From: Pteria penguin
Taxonomy: Eukaryota; Mollusca; Bivalvia; Pterioida; Pteriidae
Direction: 5' to 3'
Length of the DNA stretch: 64,000 nt
Assembly (NCBI GenBank): GCA_035048485.1
Contig: CM068586.1
Span: 26,554,349-26,618,348 of the forward strand
Below, in pieces: positions 10,450 through 24,800 of the stretch (positions are counted from its first letter, which is position 1; every line of letters starts with the position of its first letter). The position numbers and the translations under genes were made by a program. The notes beneath the pieces are model-generated. The model saw nothing but the letters and a program-made list of their open reading frames with translations, had not been told where the DNA came from and made no database searches.

Positions 10450-13400
10450 GGACAGCCATACAAAATGTATCAGAAATTTCTCTAACTAATCCATTATAAT
10501 GATCTACAGTTTGCAGATGGGCCACCTATAAGCCCTGCCGTGAATATACGAAATTACAATGTTATATAAGTTCGGTTAGTAATGAAAAAAATCATTAAAA
10601 TGTAATTAAATAATTACGACCTACCCGCACAAAGTCGGTAATTTTTTCTTCACCTGGCATGCTCAGTGTATCAGTGACCTAGCCAACTAACGCGAGATTA
10701 GGAAACTTTCACTAATAATAACAACATTGGTGACGTAGACAACGCTATTGGAGATGAGACGTCCTCGATTAAAGACAGAATTCGATAACATCAGGGATGA
10801 AAAAAGTCTGTGACGAAACATTTTTAGAACAAGAACAACACAGAAGTTGCACTAGAGCGATGGGAACGGGGGAGAGTTGTCAATTTACACAAAATACTTC
10901 GCACGAGTCTTTAATGTTTACATTTTTCAACACCACGTCAGCACGAGGCCTTGACATTCCATTGTAATGATTTCTTGCGTGTTTGTATTATGAAAGCGGT
11001 CCGATATTTACTGTTATTAGGTAAGGTAATCGCTTAAAATTAACTGTTGATAATATTGTGTAAAGAGGGCGACATGAAAGAAACGTAAATGCATTTTGTA
11101 AAATTCTTTAAAAGAAATTGTTTAAAGGTCCCTTTCTGGGGCCTCTCGATCAATTCATGTGGGACTACTAATGTGATATAAAGCTTTAAAATGTTCGTTG
11201 TATATAGCCAAATTGCTATTGACAGTATTACCAATGACTTTTTGAGTCGGCGAAGCGGACTCATTGCAATCACTGTCTTTTCAGGGGTTATAACTTTCAC
11301 TACCGATATAGAGCTTACTACGCCGCTGAAAAATAAAGTGCCGAAAAATTACTGATGTTGTCTTAAAAATTCTTGATCAGCACAATGTACCTTTAGCTCA
11401 GTTAATTTAAGCTAAACATAAACTAGTTTCAATAACTCGAAAAAGGAGTTGCAATAATGTTTTCAAATTTCGCGTAATAATATGTAGTTGTGACTACTTT
11501 ACGATGTGTTTACCACCGACACCGTTGGATGTACTCGATTGTGTAATTCTCCGGACAAAGCATTTGTCTTGATCTTGTATCGCTTGTTTTTATTGAGATA
11601 TTGAGAACTTTAGTTCTTTTTCACATATATGACAAATTTAAAGATCGATCTTCCTGCATCCTGCATGATGTTAAAACATTATGAGAATCGTGAATAAGAT
11701 GGTTATTTAATGTCCCACCTGAAGGAATGTCGTTCCTTGGCTCAGCTTCGACTCGTGACAACAATGCAGTAAAACTTGTTGCCATGAAGTTGTCGATTGC
11801 ATGTTCATTTCGGATACAAGCAATTGCAAACTCTTTGCCGTAAGATAGTATGAAGAGAGCAAATTTTATTAGCATTCTGTACATAGGTATAATGACGATG
11901 TAGTTGCAACAAAGACCTAATTTCTGCCTGTCCCCCCTCCCCCATTCTCCTGAAATCCTGAATCTGCCACTAAAATGGTAAAATGATTACATACTTAAAA
12001 TCAGCAAAGCCGACTCTCATGACATTCTTTCATAAGCATTTGAGATTGTTAGCACTAAATAATGAAGGATCCTGTTGTTTGACCTTGACCTTGTGATTCT
12101 GAAATCTACAGGCATATTACTACCAGCATTCTGCATCTGTATATGAAATATGCATTCTGTAGACTAAACTATAATTGCATCACACATTGATGGACAAAGG
12201 AGAATATGATTCCTATAGTGCTTTCACATCAATGTGGGGCCTTAAGTGAAAAATATCAATTTAAACATAAAACACTGCTGTAGAATCATTTTAATACTAG
12301 CTTAAGATATTCACAAATAAATAAATATGATTTGTAATTGTAAACAGAAGGTAATGTACAACCTCACCCTAAGCACATCAATATACATGTTATATGCAGC
12401 AGTTTACAGATCATGTGACAAGCCAAAACATTATAAATTCTGGAACAAGAGGATTGTAATGGAATTAAAATATTTAATGAAGCCTTTATGACATACCTCC
12501 TTAGAATGACTTGAAATCTGCACCATAATGCCACATAATAGGTAAAAATTAATCCACTGAAAGAATCATTACTATTACAAAGAATTTAGTCATTCATACC
12601 CAAGAAACATGTAAAAAATGAAAAAAAAAAATTTAAGACTGTCTACTTGCTTCAACCCAGTCAAATCTACAATACTGGTATTTTTCATTAACATAAATAA
12701 AACTCCTTGCAAGAAATAAATATGGTAGAAATATATTATGGTACTGTTTTGTAATTTTCTTAAACACAGAACTAACGACCTTTACTATCTCTGTCTGTAG
12801 AAGAAATAATAGTCTAAAAGGAAAATTACTAATCTGAAAAAATATTTTACAATTCCTTATGGCTTATTTACTTCTCTGCATTCCTTTAGTATATTCCTAA
12901 CGGTATATATAAATGCATTATCTTTGGCGCCACATTGATAATAAATATAAGAAGCACTCTGAATAAACTCAATGGAACAAAAATCAACATGATATGATTA
13001 AAATATATTGAGCAACTGAATCACAAAATCAGGGGTGGATTTCACTATCTGAGACAATAGTATTATCACAACCATACCTATTTTGTATGGGGGTATAACA
13101 ATAAGCACAGACATAGGAGAATAAGAGGATGGGGAATTTACACTGAAGTATGTAGTTATACTTCCCTGGAACAGAAGAGACTTTAGGGATAAAAATTCAT
13201 AGAAAAATAAAAATGGGATTCAAAATATCAAACTGACAAAGCATGTGTGGATACATGTATACATGGGAATGCGCTGGATGAGGTACTGATTAACCATAAG
13301 TAGATATGTAGAGGCAAGGTTATAAATGCAAATGCAATGCATTACTTTCACTAATAATGTTTATTCAAAATACAATGATGAATTTTACCCAAATCCAAAT

Positions 13401-14630
13401 CTACTAAATTTCAGGTGTGGTAGGTATTTCAATTCAGTTTACTAAATTCAAGTAAGCATTTAAATACGATATTATTCATAAAAAAAGTGTCATTTATGTA
13501 TATCGTAAAACATGGAATTTATCACTTTAAATATGCAAATTAATTCCATCTTCACTTCCTAAAATTATCATAAATTTATGCAAATTAATCAGTGAATTGT
13601 AGATTAATCTGTAGTAAAGAATAGATAATGTGACAAATGACTGTAGCAGAACATGACCTGTACATTCATTAAGCATTATAGTTCAACTGCCACTAACAAT
13701 GACATGAAAATTTAAAGGCTAGATCTGTTTCATAATCGTCTGCCCTGCAAGCGAAATAATACAGAGCAAGGTACATTACATCAAATATAGTATGTCATAA
13801 ACTGAATAAATATCATCATTGTGTAAGAACATGAAATTTGGAAATGCTAATACACAACACCGAGTACAACAAAAAATATCACAGAAATAAGTACATCCAT
13901 GTGTCTAAAGAGCACCAAAGCCCCTTACACTCTCTTCCACATTCAACCTTAAGACAAATTTTACAAGTGATGCAGAAAAGGTTGTTACTTAAAATACATT
14001 ATGCATCTCTTGGACTCGCATGTTTTGGAATCAACACATCTTTCATATAGCATTTTGTGAATACTTACAAAATATCTAATAATAACTATTCAATACTTAT
14101 CGTTTACATGAAGCATCATAACTTCATAATGACAACTTCAACAATTCTTAAATCCTACATTTAGTATCTGTCAGGTTATTTTAAGATGCTAAAACTAAGA
14201 GATAATGTGATGTAGCTATAAGAAAAGAAACTTCATATCTCAGTAGTGACTTAATACATCTAAAAAAAACCCTGACCTTGAAAACTCACAGTAAATCTCA
14301 ATGCTTTGATAACACATTGATGATGCCTAACAACCATAAACTTGCTAGTTAATGTATATTAGCATAATGATGGCGGAAAAAAAAATTATGTACACAAATT
14401 TTCTAGGACATAAATTCCATTTTGATACAACCATGTCTGAAAGTATAACATTTAAGAAATATTGTGTGATAAGTTTTATGAATTTCATTTATAAGTATCT
14501 TGAATCCTTTAAACATCTATTACAAGCTATCTGTTTGATCCCAATGTACTATCCACCTTATACTTTAAATTGCTTGAGCTATGTTACGACGTCAACCTGA
14601 TTTCTGGATTCTCGATAGAACTTTCTGATT
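10450..14630. other. Intergenic or CAMSAP downstream region without recognised gene
   Basis: Between the hairpin and the CAMSAP end I see no coding exon with family resemblance. There is a short fragment near 11950-11973 (TCCTGAATCTGCCACT) matching the end of the CAGTGGCGG element family, and a small imperfect hairpin GAGTCGGCGAAGCGGACTC near 11244. The AT-rich part from about 12000 to 14630 could include a long CAMSAP 3' UTR if the first poly(A) signal is not used. Confidence 0.5.
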
Positions 14631-14633
14631 AAC

Positions 14634-14639
14634 TTTATT
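14634..14639 (-). terminator. Candidate CAMSAP poly(A) signal
   Basis: TTTATT on the plus strand is AATAAA on the minus strand, about 100 bp past the CAMSAP stop codon at 14741. It is the first such signal; longer 3' UTRs remain possible. Confidence 0.5.
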
Positions 14640-14740
14640 GTATGTCTGGTATGATTCAGAGAGTGGTGTTATTAGGAGCAGTCTGAGTTCTGTCCATGTT
14701 TACACGAGAGCAGAGTGGTTTTCACTTCGGTACACCTAAA

Positions 14741-15866
14741 TTATTTTTTGGTGGTAGTCTTGGTAGTTTTCCACAATGCATTATGTAAAACGACAGCATC
14801 TATAGAGACAGAGAGATGTTTTGTGGAGGTTACTTCACTGAAGCTCTTACCACCAGAGTTATATCTGAAAAAGAAAATACTTAATTAACACCGATCTATG
14901 TGAAACTCTAAAAGGCAATTTGCAAATGTTTAATAAAAACTTTATTTCAGTGTCCAAACCAAAATTAGAAGAGATTATTAAAGGATAAAATAGATTTTGA
15001 GAATACCGGTAAATCTGCAAGGTGAACCAAAACTATTTTATGGTCATCCCAAAATACCACAGAAAAACCTTGTATTTGAAAATACTGAATCAAAATTACA
15101 AAGGGATTACTGAATGTGTATTTCAAATACAAGTTTCATTTTCCAAAAAATATTTGTTATCATATCTATGAAATGTGTACTATTTGAAGAAAACACTTTA
15201 TGTAACCCTCACTTGTAAAATCTTTCAATCATTTTGTTGGCGATCACTTTGGGTCCAACTCCATGGATCTTGAAGGTATCTTCCGTATCTGGGTCAAAGA
15301 TGTACAGCCCTCTGTACTGACAGCTGTGATCTCGGAATAGTATCAAGAAATGCTTGCCATCAGACTTTGCTAGTACCTGAAATCATTGAAAGTAAATTTC
15401 ACTGTTCAAGACTGGGCCATACAGACCAAAACCCTTCAGCATAACTGGACTGTTCACTTGACATTGAAAAATGCCTCAATCCATTCTTGGTATAAAACTG
15501 TATCAATGTAGATGGTATGACTTAAACTAAAGTTAAATCAAATAAATGAGCACCAATAATTAGGAGGGGGTTTTTACATACAATTTACAATATTTATTTG
15601 AAATTGCAATGCATAACAGCAAAATGCTATCCCAAGAAGACTTAAGTTTTGCTAGATTTCCACCGTAGCTAATAAATAATTTTTTTTTAAATAATTAGGT
15701 CCAGTTTCACATACTGCACTACAAGCTATAAATGAAGGAAAAGATACCTCTAATACTTTGCTCTTCTGATCAGCATTTACAGGACCAGCTAGGACACACT
15801 GACTGAGGGAGTTGATGATAATGTGACGATTCGACTTGGAACTGGGCTTCACAAATAACTTGGGAC
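14741..15866 (-). other. CAMSAP CKK domain (three exons)
   Basis: Exons 15866-15748, 15376-15213 and 14864-14741 encode the microtubule-binding CKK domain. It begins GPKLFVKPSSKSNRHIIINS, continues through HFLILFRDHSCQYRGLYIFD and GPKVIANKMIERFYK, and ends LSVSIDAVVLHNALWK before a Lys/Thr-rich tail and stop. These are hallmark CAMSAP motifs, and the domain is complete. The exon 17 donor (AA|GTGAGG) follows the codon for Tyr in FYK; reading straight on would hit a TGA at once. Confidence 0.95.
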
Positions 15867-18800
15867 CTGCAATAACATGAATAATGCTGATTTTTTCTAA
15901 ATTCTTATTGGTATTAAATATCTATAAATGGTTTACATCACATTATTTATGATAGTTCATGAAGAAAAAACTGTGGGTTTGGTGGATGAGGTGCTTGTCT
16001 TCTGAACTAAAGGTCCCGAGTTTGACTTTCCACTGTGGGCACATCGTGTCTGTCTTTCAGATGAGACAGTAAAAACAGATGCCCTATGTCAAGATAAGCA
16101 TGGCATGTGAAAGATACCTCACTGCTTTGGGTGGGCCTGCTGCAAAGGTATGAATTCCTGTGTAATGGATGAGCCTGATACTGTCATCACATACATCATA
16201 AAGTAACATAAAACAATAATTCATCAATTAATAAAGAACAAAATAAGACCTGGCAAAAACACCACACACATCAACTTCAAAGCGTATGACATTATAAATG
16301 TAACAAATGAAGTCGCCTAAAAGTCATTTTCTACTACAAATAGAGGAGGGGTAAATTATTTTACAATTTTGATCACTAGTAATATATAAGTATCAAGCGT
16401 TCGTGATTGCTGTTCTATCTTATATACCAAATTAAAGCTGAAGAAATATGGCAGACAGATGGACAGATGACAAAAAAGATCACCTCTAACCATTACTCTG
16501 ATTAGCCAGTGACACAATTATAATTGTCTGTAATTTTTCATTCCTTGAAATTTGGTCCTAGATGGGTAAGGTAAAGTTAAGTATATAACATGAGAAGCTG
16601 ACCTGTGTAGTCTGAACCATTAAAGGAGCCTGTATCACTGCTGGTCGTACTACTGCCTGCCCCACGCCCCTTCACACGGCCAATATCTGAAACATCATAT
16701 TGTAATCAAAGGAAGATATGAAGAGTTTATGATAACAGGCAAAATCATTTTATCTAGCAACCAAATATCAAAAGCACCACATATACAGCTTGAAGCATCA
16801 GGTGTACAGAAAATGTGATTACTATGCTTGTATCTACCATATGATATATAACAAAATTGCAAAGTCTGACATTCAAAGTCTAGATCATGAAATTAGACCA
16901 CAAGAATTTATCCTACAGCATTATCCTGAAGTGATGATCTTCATCTATTGATAGCTTGTTACTAACCTGGCGATGGAGGTCGTCTGAAGGTCAATCTGCC
17001 CTCGTTACTAGCATTGGTCAGCATATTACAGGACACTACAAAAGTCAGTCATCTTACTCAACTAGTAGTACATTCATTCATCACTCATCAATTCTCATTT
17101 TCATTCGTCACAGCATTATACTAGCCTATCACCTTACATTGAAAATTTATCATTGTAGATAAAGCGATCTATTTCACAGGAATACAACAATGACTAAATG
17201 TGTTCTAAAGATAAACACTTTACACAGACGTTAAAGAAAAAAAATAAAGGAAAAAAAAAATAAAAAAAAGAAACCAAAAAATAAAATTATTAATAGACAC
17301 ATTAAAATAGATACATTTTCGATGTTCTCTTGCCTGTAAATTTAAACGACAATTCAAAAAATATTATAGATTAGTTAAAATCATCAGCATTTCAAAGATA
17401 TTAGAGGTCTGAATCACAATACATTCCAGTATGATATATATCTAAAGTACAGTGTTTAAATTTTTGAATCTAAGCACATAAAGGGTGGAATGTTTCAGAA
17501 AGATTTAACCTTCAGTTGTGTTCATCTAGTGTTAAATTTTTGATTAGGCAAGAGCATTAAATAATTTTAGGAGAGGAAAGTGTATTTGTTTTTCTGTTTT
17601 TAAAATGCAACTTCATATTTCTATGTTGCAATGTAGATGTGGCAAATCAGGCATTTTCACAAATACATGTACATGTAGCCATTTTCACAAAACAACATTA
17701 CATGATTTTTTTGTTTGGGCATATATAAAGATTCTGAAAATAAATGTTGGTTTGATTGTAATTTTATTCTGATTTATATATTAGAATTACTGATGATTAT
17801 AATTTATCTGGTAAGAATCAGGTACCTTATATTTCATGAAGGAAAAGAAAATGTGGTACACACCTGCTTTACGCATTTTGCCATGGTGTAAGCTAAATTT
17901 GGAGGGTGGCTTTCGGACCCCACCACCAGCTGGAAAATCAATGCATCAGGCAAATTCAACTCATCGTGCAAATCAAAGCAAAACCAATGCAACAAAACAT
18001 TCATACATCAAAGTATCACAAAACGGTAGCTCTTTTCTGGTGACAATGCTAGGAATCATAACTGTCCAGTCCAGGGTATGGTAACAATGAACCAATACAT
18101 GTATGTAAGCAGGAAATTATTTTCAGTGTGGTCTTCGATATATTATTAAACAGGAATATAAAATTTCATTGATTTGTTTAAGTATTCTTCATGAAATGCC
18201 TTTGACATGATTTGAACTAGATTTTTTCAGCCCTATTTCAATAACATATTTGTGAAAACCACTTCAAATTGCATTGTAAACCAGAGATGAGCTACAGGAA
18301 GTTAGAATGTGTTCCACCAAGATTTTGGACAAATTTAAGATGTTTTAACTGATGTGTGTCTGTATGTGGTGCCCATCCAAAAAGATTTCCAGCTATATTT
18401 CGTTGAAATACAGAAATTGTATATATCATGGTGATAAATCATTGCATGGTTAACATTAATTATCAAAAGATGTAGGTATATGTAAGCAAATAAGAACCTG
18501 CTCCTTTTAAGACTTTTTGGAAATGTGTAATTTGCCAAGAAGAGTAAAGATCAAATTATAAAAGATAAAATGAATATGGGAGTTCAGATATAATTGTTAA
18601 TATATTGTACAGCTTTCATGCATATCAGCAACAGGACACAGGCAGAGCCTAGTGGAGATTTCCACAAAATATCTTCTATTGTTGATCTATAGTGTATGTG
18701 AGCAACAACATCTCAGTAGAACACATCGTCAGTAGAAAAGCAAAATAATTATGAAATGCAGAGAAATAAAGGTGGATATAATATGGAAGTTAAAGGCAAG

Positions 18801-21800
18801 AAATGATAGGTTAAAATCCATTTTAAACTCTACAGTACAAATCATAATGAAATGCATCAGGACTATGTTACAGAGCAATTTACATTGACTTTTGATTTGG
18901 ACATCCTATCATTTCCAAAACTGTGTTACAATGGTAAATTAATAACCATAGCCTAATTATTGGACAGATTTTGGTAACATGGTCTACCAGGATTTACTTC
19001 ATTTATATTTATCTTTGTACATGTACATTACATGTATATTGATTCAAGTATTCATTAAACATTGTAGACGATCAGCCACATGAAGTTTATTCCTAGAGAC
19101 AAAATATAGAATGTACAAATGTAAATGCTGACTTATATTAAACTTCTGAAATGAAAAATACATAAACATGTGCAATTGGAAACTGAAATGTAGAAAATTA
19201 AAACTCATTAATATATAAGATATTCATACTAATTTGTAAAATAAAAGCATATGCTGCAGTAAATCACAAATATGAATATGGATGCAACATGGAACAGCTG
19301 CTATATGTTTTCTGCTGCAGATTTTTTTTTCTAAGAATGCATTCAAGCAATGCTAGGAATGCTCCACATAACACATTGTTAGTGACTCATACAAACTCAT
19401 CAAGAGTAAAAACAAGATGCTCAACCAGTAACATTAGAGTATTTCTATACCGTATATACGCGTCTATAAGTCACTCTGCCTATAAGTTCGTTGGTACTTT
19501 TAGGGCTTGAAATTTTGGAATTTGTCATTGACTCACCTATTAATCGGTTCTAAATTTTCAATGTACAAAGGCTTGTATCTGCTTATGGCATCTTTTCAAT
19601 GACTTTCAATAAATGGCTTGGGAGCGTTTCCGCTCTAATGGTCATGCAGTGTCACTCGTGTGTAATTAACAAAACAGGGGAATATAAATGACATATTCAA
19701 TAGTAGGGCATTTAAATTGCTTTCAATTACATTTAGCTTCTTTTCTATGAATATAATAGTGGTTAAAACGGCAGTTTTTGGCCGTGAAAATGGCCATCTT
19801 CTTTGAATGGGCATATTCCGGACCCCAGTCTTCGAACTCGCTATCGCTTTCATCATCATTATCATCATCAAACAGCATTTTGATCTGTAGTTCCGACAAA
19901 GGAATGTCATCATAGGTGTCGTCGTCCTCGGCACATTTAATCAGTGGCTATCTCATTAGGATCATTAAACTTTCTCCATAAGGTTCTGTTTGCCTTTTGT
20001 TGCCGTTCGTTAACTTGTCACTTCTACATAGATAATCAGTTTGTAAATTGTATTGAAATGGATCAAATAAACAACGAAGCACCGATATATAACTGCTTTA
20101 TGTATAGAAACTGTTGGCCACGCAATATGTAATTAACTGTCACAAAATCATCTTTAAAAGTACTTTACGATCGGGGAATACCGCATGTATTATCTATGGT
20201 GCGTGATGCCTGCACTGTATGTTCATCAATGGCAAAGTTTGACTTCAGATCAAGGTCGGATTTTTTCCTCTCGTGAAGTATCGCGTCTTAAGTCGGTTAT
20301 GCATATCGACTACGATATTTTTCTCCCCAAAATCTGACATATAGGTGAGTATATACGGTAGTTTACATGAAAAAAAAATTTATCTTTCATTATAATATAA
20401 ACCATAAATAGGGCGGAGGTTTCAAACTGGGTAAAACACATATTTCCCGAAACAGTTGGAGTAGGGTACTTACATGCTTGTGATGTGTGACCTGGGCTGA
20501 TGACAAATGCTTGTGCTGACACATCTTCCACAGAGCTGTTCATGGAATGTAAACCCTCTTCTGACCCACTCATATTCTTGGTAAACATGGACTTGGGCCT
20601 CGGTTTGTCCCGACTTTTTGCTCTCCGTCGCACTTGAGGTGTAGATTCTTCATCTTCCTGATGCTTCTTTTCCTGATACTGTTTGAAAATTTGTTCCCTT
20701 CTTGACCTCTCCTCTGCTCTTCTTTTCTCTGCTTCTTCATTTTTTATTCTATAACAAGAAGTATGTAAAACTTGTATCAAGTAATTATCCCTTTTCTACA
20801 AGTGTAATAACATCTATATGATTGCCATTTCTGATACACTACAAATTTGATAGCTTAAAGTGTTAGAGACTTTCCAAGATCAATTCAGTAGTTTTGAGTT
20901 TTCGTAGTTTCAGTGTTGAATACAAAGGTTTCTGGATCACATGATTTACTTTATGTTTCCAGGGGGTTTTCGATGTAACGGAAGTTCAATTATATAGTTA
21001 TCATACAACAAAAAATTAAACTAAGACCACAAATATCAATAATATTTTCATGGTTATCAAATAAAAGCTACTTGTATAACCGTTCATAACATTTAAATTT
21101 CATCTAAAAATGCAAGTACAGTATGGAAGGAGATGGATATTACAACTAACACCTCATACACTCCAAAATATTAAAGTGGATAGTACATAAAACCCCAAGT
21201 ATATGTATTCCTGTATTCAAAAGTTACCTTTCTTGTTCCCTTCTTCTGGCCAATTCAATTTCCTTATACTGTCTCTTCCTTTCTTGCTCCTCTCTGCGTT
21301 TTATTTGTTGCTGAATAAGTTTTTCTTTTCTTTTAATCATCTCATCCTCAGTGGACTAGAATTAAATGTTCAGAAATGAAAATTAGGAGACATCACTGTA
21401 AGAAGTCACTTTATAAGTTCGAAAGTTGGTTTTGTTGCAACTGATACCTAAATAATGAAAACTAGTTATTGGAAAAGTTTGGGTATTCATTTTCCAACAT
21501 ACAGGTATATCTTAATGGATTTCATGGTTGAGAATAAATGAACTTGCATAGGAAAGGATTGTTAGATATATTCATTAAGTGGAAAAAAAAATCGAGGAGT
21601 GAGAACTGCATGATTGATGCCAAAAGAATAGAACAAGGCGTTTAATGTTTACTATTCTGGGTCCAGCTCACCATGTGTACTTGGTTTCTTTTATATTCTA
21701 GGTTCACCATGACTAAAATTTAATTCCTTTTTAAGATTTAAAATGAAATGTATAGTTGTGTATCATTTGATACAATATGACATACAGGTAATCAGTAATT

Positions 21801-24800
21801 TTTCAGCAATGGAGATAGAACCACTGTCAATGTAGCAAAGTACATGTTTAATAAATTCAGAAATTCCAAAGTGGCAAAGAAAATTATAAAGGGTTTTAGT
21901 AGCAGTAAATTACACAGGAAGAAACTTTTTTCTAACTGCAGTTGGTAAATTATAAGCAGTCTGCATAGTAAATGCAGGGTTTGAAAATGGAAAAAAAATT
22001 GTCCTCAAACTGGCAATTTTTAAGGAATTTTAGGTTGCCAAAAGAGATTTTAAGTTGTTTTTGATGAGTAAACAACTGATAATTTCAAACCGTTGAATGG
22101 AAGAATTATGTAATTTTTCGGCAGCACGTCACATTCTATAGACTGATATCAGTACTGGGTATTGCCACTTATTGAAATTATAGTTATACATGTATAGTAA
22201 GTGCATTACAAACAATAAAATACAGATTAAAAAAAAAAACATTCATAGCATTCAAAGCTGAGTTGGCATTTATAGAATGCTCATTGTGGTATACTGACTT
22301 ATTGTTGTTAGTGCCACAGTCATGTGACATCCGTTACTTTCGTATTTTATATTAATTTTTATCTATCATGCAAATGAACTTTTACACAAATATTTGACAA
22401 GTGAAATGTGTATATATTATGATATATATAAACCTTTCTACTAACATAAACTTACATTCTGATAATGCAATTTAGGTCCAACAAACATCATAAATACTGT
22501 GAAATTCTTTTTATTCGTGGGGATCTAATTTTCATGGTTTTCGTGGATAGCTGTACCCAAGAATTTACGCACCCTAGAACTATAAATACCTCCGAACCAT
22601 TGTGGTTAAGAAAAATAGATAGATATGTACTTTATTCAAGATAACATATTCTGATATACAATAAAATACATTGTTTGGTAAAAGCTTTCTAAAACCAAGA
22701 CATCTAAAATCATTAAAATACTAGTATCCAATGACACTGTTACATCACTTCAGTATTGTGTACAATTTTTGCCCTGGTTTAATTGTTATAATTTGCATAA
22801 GATCTCCTTTTACGCTTCTGCGATTAATTTAAGATGTTTTTGGCAGAATTGTTTGCAGACATGGTAACAACAGCGTCCCTAGTAAAATCAGTTTCTGCAA
22901 GCACAGTTACGGGGTCTGGTAGCCCTGGTGCTGCCAGCGTTCGTAGCTTTATGCTACCTTTGTTTAACCACCACTGCATCATTTAACAACATATGTTTTT
23001 GAGTTTTTCAGTACTAGTATACAGTACGAGATGGTAACTATTTTGTATCGCTCAGGGCATAGTGACACGTTACTTTGATCATCACACAATTATTTGAGGG
23101 AGAATTCTCTGTAATACATGATTTGCTAGTCCTTTATTTATATGAATCATCATACCTGTGTAAGCGAGCTTTCCTCCTGGCCAACAACAAAACCAACACC
23201 AGATTGGTTAGCTGATTTGTCTGCATCCGTTCCGGACAAGTTTCCAGATTCATCCCCCACAATCCCGGAGACATTCCGAGATTGATCAGAATCCTGATCT
23301 TGGGTCTGTAAACTGGATTCGTGCATGGCTGCCTGATCGGAAAGAGAAGCAGTAGAAGATGGAAGTTTATCTTTTCCGACTTCTGAACATTTAGGAGATC
23401 CTTCATGAAACGAAACAAAGAAGTCTGACTTATCGGAACTGGCAGCATAAGATCTGGGAGGTTGTTCTGCAACATTTTCTGTGTGCGACTCTTTCCTCAC
23501 TGGTGGCACATGACTAGTGTCTTCAGGTCTTGATGGTGATGAGATGTTAGCACTAATATTAGACTGTTTATCAGGACTGGAGAAAAGTTGAGCACCTGTG
23601 TGTGTTAATGGCACATTAGGACTTGCTGGACCATAGGAAGAAGACATGACCGTAGTGTAGGGGGCAGAGCTCCCTACAGCATAAGAGGCAGCTTGAGGAG
23701 GTGGTAGGTTAAACTGTTGTGGACTAGCATTTATGGTATAGGGCAAGGTTGTAGAATACATCTGGAGGTGTGAGTGGGGCTGAACTGGAGGGGTTTGGTA
23801 GGAAGGCAGACCAGGATAGGGCTGAGGTGGAGACTGAACGAGCTGGTGTAGCTGAGGTGGAGAGAAGTGTGACTGAGGGGGTAATGGCTGGTGGGGTTGA
23901 GAATTAGGAGCAAAACCACTATATGGAACAGTACTTGTAGATACAGGACTAAACTGGTGCAAACTGTTCATATGTTGCATAGTGTTAAGAAGGGAATGAG
24001 AAGGTTGTTGTGTTGCAGACATGTGTGGTGTTGTCTGGTAACCTGGTAGACTGGGTTGCAGTCCCATCATTGGAGTATGTACACCTGTTACACCAGACTG
24101 AGGCACAATATGAGGAGTATGCTGATGTGCTAAACCTGTCTGTGGTAATCGCTGAATGTTGGTTACACCACCAAATACTGCCCTTTCTGGAGTGTTCATC
24201 TTTTGAAGCTCTTTAGCACTATTGAGAGACATTTGCTGAATTTCCCCTTTTAAGGAATTTATACTTCGATCTAGATGGTCTAGCTTTTCGTTATAACTCC
24301 TCTCCATGTCTTTGTCTACCTCTGCTCTAGGAGGTGATGTGGCTACCCTTGTATCCCCTCTTCTTGTACTGTACTCTTGATCTTTGGGTGGTGATACTTT
24401 GGCCTCAACTCTATAATGTGGTAAGGTTTTACAAGGTGATTCACGATTACTACTGACAATTGATGGATCTATCCTCCCATCCTCTCTTTTACTTTCAGAT
24501 CTTTCATGAGAAGATGCAGGTTCAGATGATTCCTCATCTGTGAACCATTTCTTTCTTACATTTTCAATTGTTTGTTGAATGCCCTCCCGCGAAAAAGCTC
24601 TTGTCATATTTGACCGTTCTTCAATATTCTCCGCACCTGAAGGGCGACTTGAACTTTGACCTTGTGAATAATCTACATGACCCTTCTTTGATTCACCATT
24701 TCGCAATCCCTCTTCTGTTTCACTGTGAGTTTTCCCTATAACGTTCAAAAATGCTGTTTTCCCTAATTTTTGTCGAACTTTCTGTTGCTGAACCTCATTT

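Noticed and set aside
10990..11360. Tiny two-exon secreted peptide (MKAVRYLLLLG joined at 11275)
   Set aside because: Donor and acceptor fit and phase agrees, but the product is only about 35 residues with no homology or poly(A) support; likely chance.
19635..19934. 99-residue minus-strand ORF
   Set aside because: Out of frame with the acidic pogo-like tail that explains this stretch; a shadow inside a transposon remnant.
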